A stretch of DNA of 64,000 nucleotides from the IMG/VR virus record IMGVR_UViG_3300048672_001051, positions 124,001 through 188,000 of that record; one strand, written 5' to 3'. A program made the translations under genes and the position numbers. Origin of the DNA: a virus. Shown in pieces: positions 24,549-32,640 of this stretch. Every line of letters starts with the position of its first letter. The first letter of the stretch is position 1. The notes beneath the pieces were generated by a model that worked only from the letters and a program-made list of their open reading frames with translations, was not told where the DNA came from and ran no database searches.

Positions 24549-24572
24549 AATATAGTAAAATCCTGCGTATTT

Positions 24573-24809
24573 TTAAATTGCTAAATTCATTTTACAACAA
24601 AAATCGTCAATGTCCCGATGGTATATCTCTCCAAGACTACTTTGGTAAACAATCAATATAGGAGTACCTTTTAAAACACCTGCTGGTTTACTAATACCTA
24701 AAACTTTATATGTATTAGGTTGATCTGAATAAGTAGCTTCAATATCATTATGATCGTTCAACAGTTTTAATAAGAGATCTGGAACATAACTCTTTGCAAC
24801 TAAATTCAT
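24573..24809 (-). CDS. hypothetical protein
   Basis: 78 residues, mixed alpha/beta, no motif. Fifteen bases downstream of tRNA-Cys on the same strand. Confidence 0.55.
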   Translation of the reverse strand: MNLVAKSYVPDLLLKLLNDHNDIEATYSDQPNTYKVLGISKPAGVLKGTPILIVYQSSLGEIYHRDIDDFCCKMNLAI

Positions 24810-24823
24810 ATTTAAAATCTATA

Positions 24824-24900
24824 TGGAGCTTGTGCAGAGACTTTAACTCTGTATCACTGGATTTGCAATCCAGTCCCTCGAACACTTCGGGTTAACAAGC
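24824..24900 (-). tRNA. tRNA-Cys (GCA)
   Basis: Acceptor GCTTGTT/CACAAGC (last pair mismatched), anticodon stem CTGGA/TCCAG with loop TTGCAAA (GCA), T-stem CAGAG/CTCTG with loop TTAAAGT, discriminator T, encoded CCA. Confidence 0.85.
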
Positions 24901-24904
24901 ATGT

Positions 24905-25114
24905 TTAATGGATGTTTAAAACATACCACAAAATACAACCTGCAACAATTGAAGAAGCTGCAGAAACTAAAAAACTTGCGAAATATGATTTAAAATCACA
25001 ATCTTTTTTTAAAACTTCAGGTGGAGTAGTTTGAGGGCTGCTGGATGCAATTCCCAAATCGTTACCCAGACCATCCCACATTTCAAAACAATTTTGAGAG
25101 TAAATGTTAAACAT
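24905..25114 (-). CDS. small membrane protein
   Basis: 69 residues with one C-terminal hydrophobic segment (about 47-66): a tail-anchor-like layout with a polar N-terminal part. Sits between the Ro-associated RNA and tRNA-Cys. Not recognised. Confidence 0.55.
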   Translation of the reverse strand: MFNIYSQNCFEMWDGLGNDLGIASSSPQTTPPEVLKKDCDFKSYFASFLVSAASSIVAGCILWYVLNIH

Positions 25115-25129
25115 AAAAATACCTTAAAA

Positions 25130-25261
25130 AGTACAAGGCCAGGACTCGAACCTGGAACCAGCTGATTGGTCGATGTAAACCTTTACTACAACACTCTATG
25201 GAGGTTAAAAGTGCAAAAGTTACTTTTTGTCGGCTGCTCTACCGATTGAGCTACCCTGTAC
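25130..25261 (-). ncRNA. tRNA-like RNA with about 57-base anticodon-arm insertion, candidate Ro-associated (Y-type) RNA
   Basis: Acceptor GTACAGG pairs with CTTGTAC, the D-arm GCTCAATCGGTAGAGC is canonical, and the T-arm CCAGG-TTCGAGT-CCTGG is canonical. The anticodon stem GCCGA/TCAGC, instead of a 7-base loop, encloses about 64 bases with two possible small hairpins (AAAG/CTTT, AACCT/AGGTT). No CCA is encoded. It starts 12 bases after the stop of the Ro60-like gene on the same strand. Bacterial Y RNAs are Ro partners that contain a tRNA-like domain and are often encoded beside the Ro gene. An interrupted tRNA is the alternative. Confidence 0.55.
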
Positions 25262-25272
25262 TATTTTAAAAC

Positions 25273-26697
25273 TTAAACTGAAAGTGTATTAATTAACACT
25301 TCAGCATCACCAGACATGCTAAGGTATTGTAAGATGTTGTCGCTATAGCCTGCAAACTGAGTCCAACCATTAGATGGCTGTGCAGCAGATGTAGGTGAGC
25401 GGCCCATATTAAAAGCAAATTTATGCTCAATACTTCTAAAAAAGCTGTCAAAAGAATTGCCAGTGGCTAAAGACTGCAGCTGCATGTCTGAAAACATGAA
25501 CACAGTGTCTAATTCAACATTTGGAATGTTGTCAACAATACTTGCTAAATTAGTTCCACCGCCGACATCAAAGTGTTTAATCTTATTAATGATATCTTGA
25601 TAAGAATCACTAACAGACACTTCAATATTTTTAGAGAATGTGCCAAAGGTTGTAATGTAAACTGGTATGTTGTAATTATGTAATGATTTACAAATCACAG
25701 CAGCCAGAAAAGCACTATTATTCATTGGAATGCCCTGCATTGACAAGCTTGCGTCAACAACTAACCAACAAGCTCGTTTAGAAACTTGTGGAACATTGTC
25801 AATAGCGTAGCCCAAAGCTTGCACTAACTCGCTTTTGTACGATTGCGTTTGGTCGATAGCTGAATAAAACTGATATGGATACAGTTTTGCTCTAGCTACT
25901 GAACGACGATCGACAAGTTTTGAGCGAATTAAACTTTGAATTTCAGTTAAGCTTTCTGAAGCAACAAGCATACTAATAGACATGCGTTCGATATTAGCTA
26001 AGTTTTTAAGCAAAGCTTGATAACCGAGTTTATTGTTGCGTAGAAGGCTTAACCAACTGTCAATTCGAGCTTGAGGTGTTGAATTTTGCGAACTATCACT
26101 AAGCAAAACTTCGTGAGTGTCAGGTTTTTCTAAAGTATTATTTAAAATACATTTAAAAATACGTGACTGCTCAGAATCCTTAGGTTGAGGCCTTGCTGTT
26201 AAAATAAGAAACTTCAAATTGACATTGTTAATCTTTCGGTTATATTTGCCAAATTGATAAGCATCAAACTTATTTAAACCAACTTCCAAAGATTTTTTTA
26301 CAATTTTAGGAAGTTCTTTAGGCAGCAAACCGCCTGCAAGTAAATTACCAACTAGTTTCAACATGTCATCGACACGATAAAAATACTCGCCAATCAACTT
26401 ATAAGAGTTTGGAGGAAACTCAGTACAAGTTAAAAGATAGCTAGTTAGTAAATCTAAAGGTGCTTGTTTTAACCCAAGTATATGCCGTGCAAAAATAGCC
26501 AGATTAAAAACAAATTTACTTTCACCTGCAGCGTGTAAGTCTGCAAGTAGTTTAATAACAACAGTCTGAAGTTCAGTCTGTGTGTGGTAAAAAGTATCAC
26601 CTTTAATTAAACTGTTCAACACAATGTTTAAAAGTTGTTGTTTAGAGCTTAAAGTTAGTTGAGGATTCCCCTCAAGAGAAATTGACATTTTTGTCAT
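25273..26697 (-). CDS. Ro60-like protein (TROVE plus VWA domains)
   Basis: 474 residues from ATG 26697 (AAGGCG upstream; a longer frame would begin inside a hairpin). The N-terminal two thirds match the TROVE/HEAT-ring style: FVFNLAIFARHIL, YRVDDMLKLV, LLPKELPKIV and YQFGKYNRKI. The C-terminal third is a VWA domain with MIDAS DASLS at 315-319, GGGTNL and FSDMQL. Ro60/Rsr proteins are rings that bind Y RNAs outside and misfolded RNA ends inside, guiding RNA quality control with exonucleases. The directly downstream tRNA-like RNA is a natural partner candidate. Confidence 0.8.
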   Translation of the reverse strand: MTKMSISLEGNPQLTLSSKQQLLNIVLNSLIKGDTFYHTQTELQTVVIKLLADLHAAGESKFVFNLAIFARHILGLKQAPLDLLTSYLLTCTEFPPNSYKLIGEYFYRVDDMLKLVGNLLAGGLLPKELPKIVKKSLEVGLNKFDAYQFGKYNRKINNVNLKFLILTARPQPKDSEQSRIFKCILNNTLEKPDTHEVLLSDSSQNSTPQARIDSWLSLLRNNKLGYQALLKNLANIERMSISMLVASESLTEIQSLIRSKLVDRRSVARAKLYPYQFYSAIDQTQSYKSELVQALGYAIDNVPQVSKRACWLVVDASLSMQGIPMNNSAFLAAVICKSLHNYNIPVYITTFGTFSKNIEVSVSDSYQDIINKIKHFDVGGGTNLASIVDNIPNVELDTVFMFSDMQLQSLATGNSFDSFFRSIEHKFAFNMGRSPTSAAQPSNGWTQFAGYSDNILQYLSMSGDAEVLINTLSV

Positions 26698-26724
26698 TTG
26701 AACATCGCCTTTTAAAAGGGAAAT

Positions 26725-26748
26725 GCTGACTTTCAATTGAAAGTCAGC
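26725..26748 (-). terminator. 24-base palindrome, terminator-like
   Basis: GCTGACTTTC-AATT-GAAAGTCAGC, 12 bases after the stop of the TerD gene and 27 bases before the Ro60-like ATG. Probably ends the TerD message. Confidence 0.55.
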
Positions 26749-26760
26749 TTTAAATTTAAA

Positions 26761-27330
26761 TTACTGAATTGAGCGGATAAAACCTGCCAAGTCAGTCTTA
26801 CTACCTGCGCCAACAGCTTTAAACTTCCAATCGCCGTTATGTCGATACAGCTCTGCAAAAGTCACAAGAGTGCTTGTCGAATGATCTTCAGTCAAGTCAA
26901 AACGAAGAATTTCAACGTTAGTAACATTGTCAACCATACGTGCATACGAGTTATCGACTTGGCCAAAATTTTGCGAATTTTCCGCTGCATTGTGGATGCT
27001 AACCACGATTACAATTTTGGCAACATCAGCAGGCACTAGTGGCAAGTTGATAAAAATTTCTTCATCATCACCAGAGGCGCCACCAGTACGGTTATCACCA
27101 CTTAAAGTGACAGCCTTGTTTGGAGATTCTTTTTGGTTATAAAAAATGACGTTGGCTTCAGTGGCAAGTTTGCCATCTGAATTTAACAAATATGCAGAAG
27201 CATCCAAATCATGCGGATATGGAGAAGCAGTGGCATTTGGATTCCAGCCAAGTCCAATCATAATTTTACTAAGAGTTGGACAATCTTTGCTCAAGTTGAG
27301 GCTTTGGCCCTTTTCAAAAGACAATGACAT
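26761..27330 (-). CDS. terD: TerD-family protein
   Basis: 189 residues from ATG 27330, the family-standard MSLSFEKGQ start. Features: GLGWNP, DLDASAYLL (Ca-binding-like Asp cluster), GDNRTGGASGDDEEI, and the final FAELYRHNGDWKFKAVG. This matches TerD/TerE/CABP beta-sandwich proteins of the tellurite-resistance and stress complex. Length is equal to TerD (192). Codon use is less AT-rich than the surroundings. Works presumably with the TerF-like VWA (15125) and TerC-like (35048) proteins. Confidence 0.9.
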   Translation of the reverse strand: MSLSFEKGQSLNLSKDCPTLSKIMIGLGWNPNATASPYPHDLDASAYLLNSDGKLATEANVIFYNQKESPNKAVTLSGDNRTGGASGDDEEIFINLPLVPADVAKIVIVVSIHNAAENSQNFGQVDNSYARMVDNVTNVEILRFDLTEDHSTSTLVTFAELYRHNGDWKFKAVGAGSKTDLAGFIRSIQ

Positions 27331-27366
27331 ATTTATACAAACCTTTGTTAACAGCATTAAGATTAA

Positions 27367-27714
27367 TTAGTCACAAATTTTGTAACTAACATTACAAGTG
27401 CCTTGGTTTAGGAAACCTAAACTTTGTGCAGCTTTTTTTGATAAATCAAGAGCTCGCCCTTTAATATAAGGCCCTCTGTCATTAACACGAACTTTAATTG
27501 TCTTAGCAGTCTTCAAATTAGTGACACACAAAACAGTACCAAAAGGTAACGTTTTATGCGCTACGGTCAAATCATTTTGATTAAACCTTTCACCATTTGC
27601 AGTTTGTTTTCCATGAAAACCTGGCCCGTACCAAGAAGCTTTACCGTGAAGTAAATCTGCAGCTGGGCATAAACTACTAAAACAAAGAGCTAATACTGAA
27701 ATAAAATATTTCAT
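27367..27714 (-). CDS. RlpA-like exported protein
   Basis: 115 residues. Signal peptide about 1-18, then a double-psi beta-barrel: KASWYGPGFHGKQTANGE, LPFGT, VRVNDRGPY and ALDLSKKAA are the RlpA signatures. The catalytic Asp of the DRGP motif is present. RlpA proteins are septal lytic transglycosylases or cell-wall binding proteins. In the phage it may help lysis or envelope remodelling. No SPOR domain. Coupled to the next gene by 4 bases. Confidence 0.85.
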   Translation of the reverse strand: MKYFISVLALCFSSLCPAADLLHGKASWYGPGFHGKQTANGERFNQNDLTVAHKTLPFGTVLCVTNLKTAKTIKVRVNDRGPYIKGRALDLSKKAAQSLGFLNQGTCNVSYKICD

Positions 27715-27908
27715 ATAAACTCTCCTTCTATAATATTTTGCAGAATTGCAAAAATAGTATGTAAGTTTTGTCGGTTATGTTCCGACATTGGATTGTCGTA
27801 CCAATCATTGAGACGGTCAGGTGTGAGACCTGGCAGAATATAGTCAACATACTCACATAATCGACTATAGCAACACACAGTATTTTGTACGAAGTGTGTT
27901 ACAAACAA
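27711..27908 (-). CDS. hypothetical protein
   Basis: 65 residues, probably starting with TTG 27908 directly after the NADAR stop. Helical with two adjacent Cys. No motif. Fits the operon but the start is uncertain. Confidence 0.45.
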   Translation of the reverse strand: MFVTHFVQNTVCCYSRLCEYVDYILPGLTPDRLNDWYDNPMSEHNRQNLHTIFAILQNIIEGEFI

Positions 27909-27909
27909 C

Positions 27910-28392
27910 TCAGGTGAGCATTAGCTTAATAGTTTCTCGAACTTCCATAAGTACAAGACCCAGCTTATTTTCACCTAGCCATTTTTCTTTTTTATAGATA
28001 TCTGGATTATATAAACTTAAACCAACACCCCAAAGTAAATCTTTAGGTGAGGCTTCAACAAGAATTTTATCACCAGTTTCTAAAAGACGAGTACGGATAT
28101 AAGGATTTTGCATAAACTTCAACAAGTTAGCTTCCACCATATACTCGTATGAAACTTGCAACCAATCTTCAGGTACAAAGTTGGCTACACGTCGACCAAA
28201 ACCTTTAATTTCGTCTGGGTTTGAAGTCTTTAAAATCTTTTGTGCAATTTTTACATCGTTGAAATACAAAGCTTTAGAATACATAAAGTATTGCTCAGTG
28301 CTCGTAAACCAATGATTATAGCGATCGCTATAAAATTTTGTAATATAAAAATTACTAAAATAATTTTTATAAAAAGGTACTATGTTATTCAC
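27910..28392 (-). CDS. NADAR-family protein (YbiA/RibX-like)
   Basis: 160 residues from GTG 28392. Signatures: F-x-S/T-TEQYFMYSKA near 30-40, the central GFGRRV, and C-terminal ASPKDLLWGVGLSL, all hallmarks of NADAR (DUF1768) N-glycosidases. Family members remove ADP-ribose from modified guanine in DNA or cleave riboflavin intermediates. In phages and TA systems they can reverse DarT-type DNA ADP-ribosylation. With the NAD+ synthesis genes this strengthens an anti-defence reading. GTG overlaps the stop of the preceding small membrane gene. Confidence 0.85.
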   Translation of the reverse strand: MNNIVPFYKNYFSNFYITKFYSDRYNHWFTSTEQYFMYSKALYFNDVKIAQKILKTSNPDEIKGFGRRVANFVPEDWLQVSYEYMVEANLLKFMQNPYIRTRLLETGDKILVEASPKDLLWGVGLSLYNPDIYKKEKWLGENKLGLVLMEVRETIKLMLT

Positions 28393-28547
28393 GGAGTAAC
28401 TCGTTTATTTTTAATATTACGGGAATTTCGCCATGTACGATAAGATGTTTTCTTTGTTGTAAGCCAACATCCAAAAACATAAAACCAGTAAAGAGCTGTA
28501 ATAAGCCCAATCAACGCTAAAACATTTGTTACACTGATAATCAGCAT
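28389..28547 (-). CDS. 52-residue single-span membrane protein
   Basis: ATG at 28547 overlaps the TilS stop; its stop overlaps the NADAR start. One hydrophobic segment (about 2-30) and a basic tail. The two overlaps strongly support a real gene. Unknown function. Confidence 0.6.
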   Translation of the reverse strand: MLIISVTNVLALIGLITALYWFYVFGCWLTTKKTSYRTWRNSRNIKNKRVTP

Positions 28548-29167
28548 GTTTGAACACTCTCTGCCTTAATGAGGTTGAAAATAGTTTTATACAAACCTGG
28601 ATGAATATCATGCAAAAGTGGTGTAACTTGTGCACGAATTCTATTACGCCTATATTTTAAATTTGAATTGGATTTATCTGTGTGATAACAGATTGAATGC
28701 CTAGCTGCATACTCGTAAAAATCATTCTTACGTACAAGCAAAAATGGTCTTATAACATTAACTGTCGAGTATGGAATTAACTTAGGCTTGCCAGTAAGAC
28801 AAGTCATAATCCAATTTTCAACCTGATCATCTAAATGATGACCAGTGATAATTGGGTATTCTTTTTTAGTGAAAAAGTTATAACGTTGTCTATGATAATA
28901 ACTTTCTTCATTAACAGAAGAGTCAGTTAATTTTTTTAGATAGTCAATATGCAACTTAATGTTTGGGTATTCTTTAACATTCGACCAATAAAAATTTAAA
29001 ACTGCATTTAAATTTGCAGAACTATCTTGTGTATAATGCCACAAGTAGTGGATATGAATTTCACGGCTTTTTGATTGCATTAAAAAATGAACAATACTCA
29101 AGCTGTCAACACCGCCAGAACAAGCTACACCTAAAATATTAGGAATTTTACCAAGAAGTTCAAACAT
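28541..29167 (-). CDS. tilS: tRNA(Ile)-lysidine synthetase, short form
   Basis: 208 residues. PP-loop ATPase motif SGGVDS at 17-22, then HHLDDQVENWIM and RNRIRAQV near the C-terminus, as in TilS N-terminal domains (GHH-x-DDQ-x-E and R-x-x-RN-x-x-R-x-x-V). The C-terminal tRNA-binding domains of full bacterial TilS (about 430 residues) are missing. Reaction: C34 of tRNA-Ile2(CAU) to lysidine, so it reads AUA instead of AUG. AUA codons should be frequent in this AT-rich phage. A CAU tRNA is encoded at 13118-13206. Confidence 0.88.
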   Translation of the reverse strand: MFELLGKIPNILGVACSGGVDSLSIVHFLMQSKSREIHIHYLWHYTQDSSANLNAVLNFYWSNVKEYPNIKLHIDYLKKLTDSSVNEESYYHRQRYNFFTKKEYPIITGHHLDDQVENWIMTCLTGKPKLIPYSTVNVIRPFLLVRKNDFYEYAARHSICYHTDKSNSNLKYRRNRIRAQVTPLLHDIHPGLYKTIFNLIKAESVQTC

Positions 29168-29179
29168 ACAATTTCGCTA

Positions 29180-29821
29180 TTAAGTAAAGTCTACTTCAGG
29201 CATAATTTTTTGATAAATCATTGTATTCATGTCTAACTCATATTCCAGCTCTGGTGGGAAATGAATGTGTGCATCTGGGCTGATATAAATCCGCAAAGTA
29301 TGATCTGGAGAGATGCCTTCAATGAGACCAATAAATTGGACTTCGTGTGCCATTTCTGGGAAAAATGGGAAAATCCAAGGAGTATCTTGATTATACGTAA
29401 GAAGCAAATATTCATAAGCTTCCATATGTAAATCAAAATCATCAATCATTTTCAGACGAATTTTATGAGGATACTCAGCAGTTGGTACCGTTTGACGGAC
29501 AACAGACCCATCGCTAGGTGTTGGAGTAGGTTCAACATAAGCACTCATTTGAGCAATACGTTCCAACAGTGCAGCGTCTGTCGCTGACACACCAGTAGTA
29601 GCTTGGATAGTTTCTTGTGGTGTACTGAAAGTTGCAGTAGGCTCAGATGTGGGAGCTAATGTCGCTGCAGCTTCTGTAGGTGCAGCAGCTACAACTGGCT
29701 GAATATTCAGCTGACTAGCAAGACTTTGCGTAGTTGTCACTGTAGCATCAGCAACCACAAGCTGCGGTGTATTTGCATTACGAGCATCTAAAGCGGTTTG
29801 TAGATTATTAGTCACTGTCAT
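29180..29821 (-). CDS. hypothetical protein with Ala/Thr-rich N-terminus
   Basis: 213 residues from ATG 29821. The first about 110 residues are low-complexity Ala/Thr/Pro-rich. The C-terminal half is a compact domain with several aromatic and acidic residues (LKMIDDFDLHMEAYEYLL). Not recognised. Well-expressed codon style. Upstream 29837-30178 is non-coding with iteron-like repeats and a hairpin. Confidence 0.65.
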   Translation of the reverse strand: MTVTNNLQTALDARNANTPQLVVADATVTTTQSLASQLNIQPVVAAAPTEAAATLAPTSEPTATFSTPQETIQATTGVSATDAALLERIAQMSAYVEPTPTPSDGSVVRQTVPTAEYPHKIRLKMIDDFDLHMEAYEYLLLTYNQDTPWIFPFFPEMAHEVQFIGLIEGISPDHTLRIYISPDAHIHFPPELEYELDMNTMIYQKIMPEVDFT

Positions 29822-29959
29822 AGAGATTATACTCAATTGATATTTATGTTGATAATTTTAAAAATAAAAGACCTAGCTTTGATCCTAAGGCTAGGGCTTA
29901 GCCTACACACCAGCTACGAGTAAACACCAAGGACAGACCCCTTGTAAAAACATATACGT

Positions 29960-30046
29960 AGATTTTAAAAAGCTTTAAGCATTACGCTTTAAACTTTGCC
30001 TATCATAAACTTTTAGCTTTTAGCTTTAAGCTTTAAGCTTTAAGAG
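29960..30046. repeat. AGCTTTA-type short tandem repeats
   Basis: A cluster of AGCTTTAAGC/TTTTAGC units, densest at 30011-30046 where TTTAAGC is repeated in tandem at 7-base spacing. No ORF. Could be iterons or regulatory binding sites between two genes. Confidence 0.55.
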
Positions 30047-30058
30047 TCGAAAAGCACC

Positions 30059-30077
30059 GTCTTGCCAGAAGCAAGAC
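30059..30077 (-). terminator. hairpin terminator
   Basis: GTCTTGC, 5-base loop, GCAAGAC. T-rich bases follow on either strand (GGTGCTTTT on minus). Probably ends the message of the gene at 30179-30799. Confidence 0.55.
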
Positions 30078-30178
30078 AGTCCACTTTTTTATCTTATGAT
30101 AGCGGTAATAAATAATGGCTATTACCAAGCCCGTCTGTAACGGTATTTGCAGTGTGCAAGTAAAGATCAGTTCAAATA

Positions 30179-30799
30179 CTAAAGTTCGAGTTCGACTTTA
30201 ATATTAATATTTGCTTCTGAAAGTACAGTGTCAAGTTCTGATTTCAAGAACTCAATCTGTACAGCCATTGCTTCCATATGCTCAGCTGGGGTACTTGAAG
30301 AGCCTTTATAAGCTAAGATAACTGGACAATGTAACTTGTCCAAACTATCTTTAAACGAGGCCACCATATCTGCAGGTGTAGTCGGATCCATTTTAGCTAA
30401 AGTTTGTGCTTCATAAGCTTCAGCAATTTTTTGAGTATCAAGAAATTGCCGACGATACGTAGCTAAAATAGTCTCAAGCTCTGCCACATAATTTTTACGA
30501 ATAATGGCTTCAGCAATAGACATTTCTACACCATTCACAACAACAGTGTTTTCAACGTTTGCTTTAGCAATAGCACTTTTAATGCGAATAATTTGATCTG
30601 CTTTTGCAGTCAGGCTTTGGCCTGACGACATAATAGCATTATTCAAACTTTTATCATCTGGATACGTCTTCAAACTTGGGCGACGTGTTTGAGTTCCAAT
30701 TACAAGACTGACAAGTACAGAACGATCTAATAGTTTTTTAAAACTATCAGGATGCTGTTTAACCATACTGAGAAGACGATGAAGGGTGTACTGGGCCAT
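30179..30799 (-). CDS. hypothetical protein
   Basis: 206 residues from ATG 30799 (AGGA at 7 bases; a longer frame would begin with a spurious Tyr/Phe-rich leader). Helical, Ala/Leu/Glu-rich, probably coiled coil near the C-terminus. Not recognised. Long leader upstream suggests its own promoter. Confidence 0.65.
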   Translation of the reverse strand: MAQYTLHRLLSMVKQHPDSFKKLLDRSVLVSLVIGTQTRRPSLKTYPDDKSLNNAIMSSGQSLTAKADQIIRIKSAIAKANVENTVVVNGVEMSIAEAIIRKNYVAELETILATYRRQFLDTQKIAEAYEAQTLAKMDPTTPADMVASFKDSLDKLHCPVILAYKGSSSTPAEHMEAMAVQIEFLKSELDTVLSEANINIKVELEL

Positions 30800-30946
30800 A
30801 AAAAATCCTATGTTTAAGTGTAAAGGAAAAAAGAAATAATAAGAAAAAGAATAGTTGTAGTATAGTAAATAAAACAACAATATTCTTTACAAAATAATGT
30901 TAAAAATTTCATGTTTAACCTTCAAAGGTAAACAAAGGCATTAATG

Positions 30947-30980
30947 ATGCTCCCTCTTATTTAAATAAGAGGGAGCATCT
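30947..30980 (-). terminator. 34-base perfect palindrome
   Basis: GATGCTCCCTCTTATTT followed by its exact inverse, 3 bases after the nadV stop. The strong GC-rich stem is probably the 3' boundary of the Prs-nadV transcript. Confidence 0.65.
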
Positions 30981-30982
30981 AG

Positions 30983-31272
30983 TTAAGACCAAAGACGCTG
31001 GCGAATTGCTTCCAATGAAGTTTCAGCAACAAACTGACCATCTTTATAGACAGTTTGAAGACATCCAACAGCTTCTTCTTCAAGTGTCACACTGTCTTTT
31101 AAGACGTATGCGCCACTCTCGCCAACAACTTGCAAAAGACCTTTTGCAGATTTTTTTGAAGAATCTGTTTTAGGATCTTTATAAATTGCTTGTGATTGGC
31201 CATTAACAATAGCGTTAGTGGCTTTCACTGCAGTGCCCAAATGATCACGAGAAAGCATATTCAAAGAGAATG
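30983..31272 (-). CDS. nadV: nicotinamide phosphoribosyltransferase, exon 2 (C-terminal part)
   Basis: The last 96 codons of the split gene. Its residues RDHLGTAVKAT, IYKDPKTD, KKSAKGLLQ and LQTVYKDGQ align with the C-terminus of NAMPT proteins (TRD...FK, VFKDP, KKGRL, LHTVFKNG). Exon 2 is inferred to begin at 31272. A T left by exon 1 joins CA to make Ser, restoring the GVGSF...RD spacing of the family. A bare ORF from TTG 31264 would lack the N-terminal enzyme and is unlikely to act alone. Confidence 0.8.
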
Positions 31273-32289
31273 CATTTTTAAATAGTCGCCTAAAGGCGAT
31301 ACTACAGGAATATTAAAAAGTTCTGTCGACCAGTTCGTAAACACGCGAAAACTTTTATGCGTGTCTAAAATTAGTTGTTCAATCTGATAGGCAGTGTATA
31401 AATTTGTTTGTAAGCTGTCTAATAAGCTAACAGAGAGTTTAGACTTACTTTCAATAGCTTTTAAACGCTTATCTAAATTAGTCGTAATACCTATTTTATA
31501 ATAGGGTCCAACTTTTAAATAATAGACAAAAGCATTTACAAATTTTTTATCAGGATTTCTCAAAAAGAAACAATCTGAATAATTGCCGAGTAATTTTTTA
31601 TTTGCAACTAAATCGTCTATAGCACATCTAAAACAATGCTGACCTTGCAAATGTTTTGCAAAAGATTTTTTAAACAATCCGTGAATTGGGCATACAATAT
31701 CAATTACACTACGCATATTAACATATAAATCCAAATTTGTTTTAGGATAAATATATTTAAAATTGTAGTGATTATTGCAACGATTGATAACAGAATAATA
31801 GTCAGAAGTTCTTGTAACTTTAGATAAGTTAATGACACATCTCGGACAAAATTCTGTATATAATCTTTTATAAGCAAAATTTGTTAATTGATAAAAATAT
31901 GCACAATTTTTACAAATAAAATTTACTTTCAACTCTTTAAGAGTTGTTACAGTCGGTTGATCAACAACTTCATAAATAAAAGCATTAGTTTCGAAATTTT
32001 CCTTTAAAAGTGTTAAACGTTCTAAAAACTTATTAGCCATAGCTTTTGACAAATTAACATGCCTTTTTAAAGCTACGGCTGCAGCTGTAGATTGTTTATA
32101 CTCTTTTAAACATAAATGACAAGAATGTTTAGCTTGTAAATGCTTATCAGCTGTTTGCTGAAAAACATAGTTATGTTTTAAACATTTTATATCTGATTTA
32201 TCTTTCCAACTTTTAGCTTGGAAATTTGAATAATCGTATAAGCCATTGTAACGATTTTTTGCTTTGTTTATAAAAAACTCAATATTCAT
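31261..32289 (-). CDS. intron-encoded GIY-YIG endonuclease
   Basis: 342 residues inside the group I intron; its last codons overlap exon 2. The N-terminal two thirds carry repeated CxxC/HxxxxH-like modules (CLKH, CHLC, CKNC, CPRC, CPIHG, CFRC) for DNA recognition. The C-terminal GIY-YIG-like nuclease has YYLKVGPYYKIGITTNLDKR and a Glu in IEQLIL. Such enzymes drive intron homing into intronless alleles, here nadV. Confidence 0.8.
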   Translation of the reverse strand: MNIEFFINKAKNRYNGLYDYSNFQAKSWKDKSDIKCLKHNYVFQQTADKHLQAKHSCHLCLKEYKQSTAAAVALKRHVNLSKAMANKFLERLTLLKENFETNAFIYEVVDQPTVTTLKELKVNFICKNCAYFYQLTNFAYKRLYTEFCPRCVINLSKVTRTSDYYSVINRCNNHYNFKYIYPKTNLDLYVNMRSVIDIVCPIHGLFKKSFAKHLQGQHCFRCAIDDLVANKKLLGNYSDCFFLRNPDKKFVNAFVYYLKVGPYYKIGITTNLDKRLKAIESKSKLSVSLLDSLQTNLYTAYQIEQLILDTHKSFRVFTNWSTELFNIPVVSPLGDYLKMHSL

Positions 32290-32640
32290 CTAGTATTACA
32301 CCTCCATTTTTTGTGTTAATTATTATAACACAAAAATTAAAAATGTAAATTTAAAAATGGACTATATCTTCACTCCTAAATAAGGAGGCTTCCTGTTTCG
32401 GGTGATAAAACCCTACTCTACTCGCTTCTTCGGGTAGTTAACCCTATGCTTTCGATAGTCTCTGAACTCTCATCTGTATTTATTATACAGATGCTCAGCT
32501 GCGGATTAATTCATCAATAAACTTTTTACTATACCTAGGTCATTACGCTAGCCCTTATCTATATCACTATGATAAGTTAGTATTTATTGATTAAGAACAG
32601 TCCCCGCAATTAAGGAAGTTTTACTTGGGCCATTTTGTTA
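31273..32640 (-). mobile_element. group I intron in nadV
   Basis: Core elements on the minus strand: P at 32602-32611 (AATTGCGGGG), Q at 32493-32507, R at 32456-32467 (GTTCAGAGACTA), S at 32359-32370 (AAGATATAGTCC), the classic group IA order as in T4 td. The 5' exon end TTGGGT pairs with an internal guide GCCCAA in the first 20 intron bases, leaving the required U-G at the splice site after 32641. The 3' splice site is placed after G31273, which restores the protein. Length 1368. Confidence 0.85.

Noticed and set aside
26698-26736. N-terminal extension of the Ro60-like protein
   Set aside because: It would begin with TTG inside the palindromic hairpin; ATG 26697 has an upstream AAGG.
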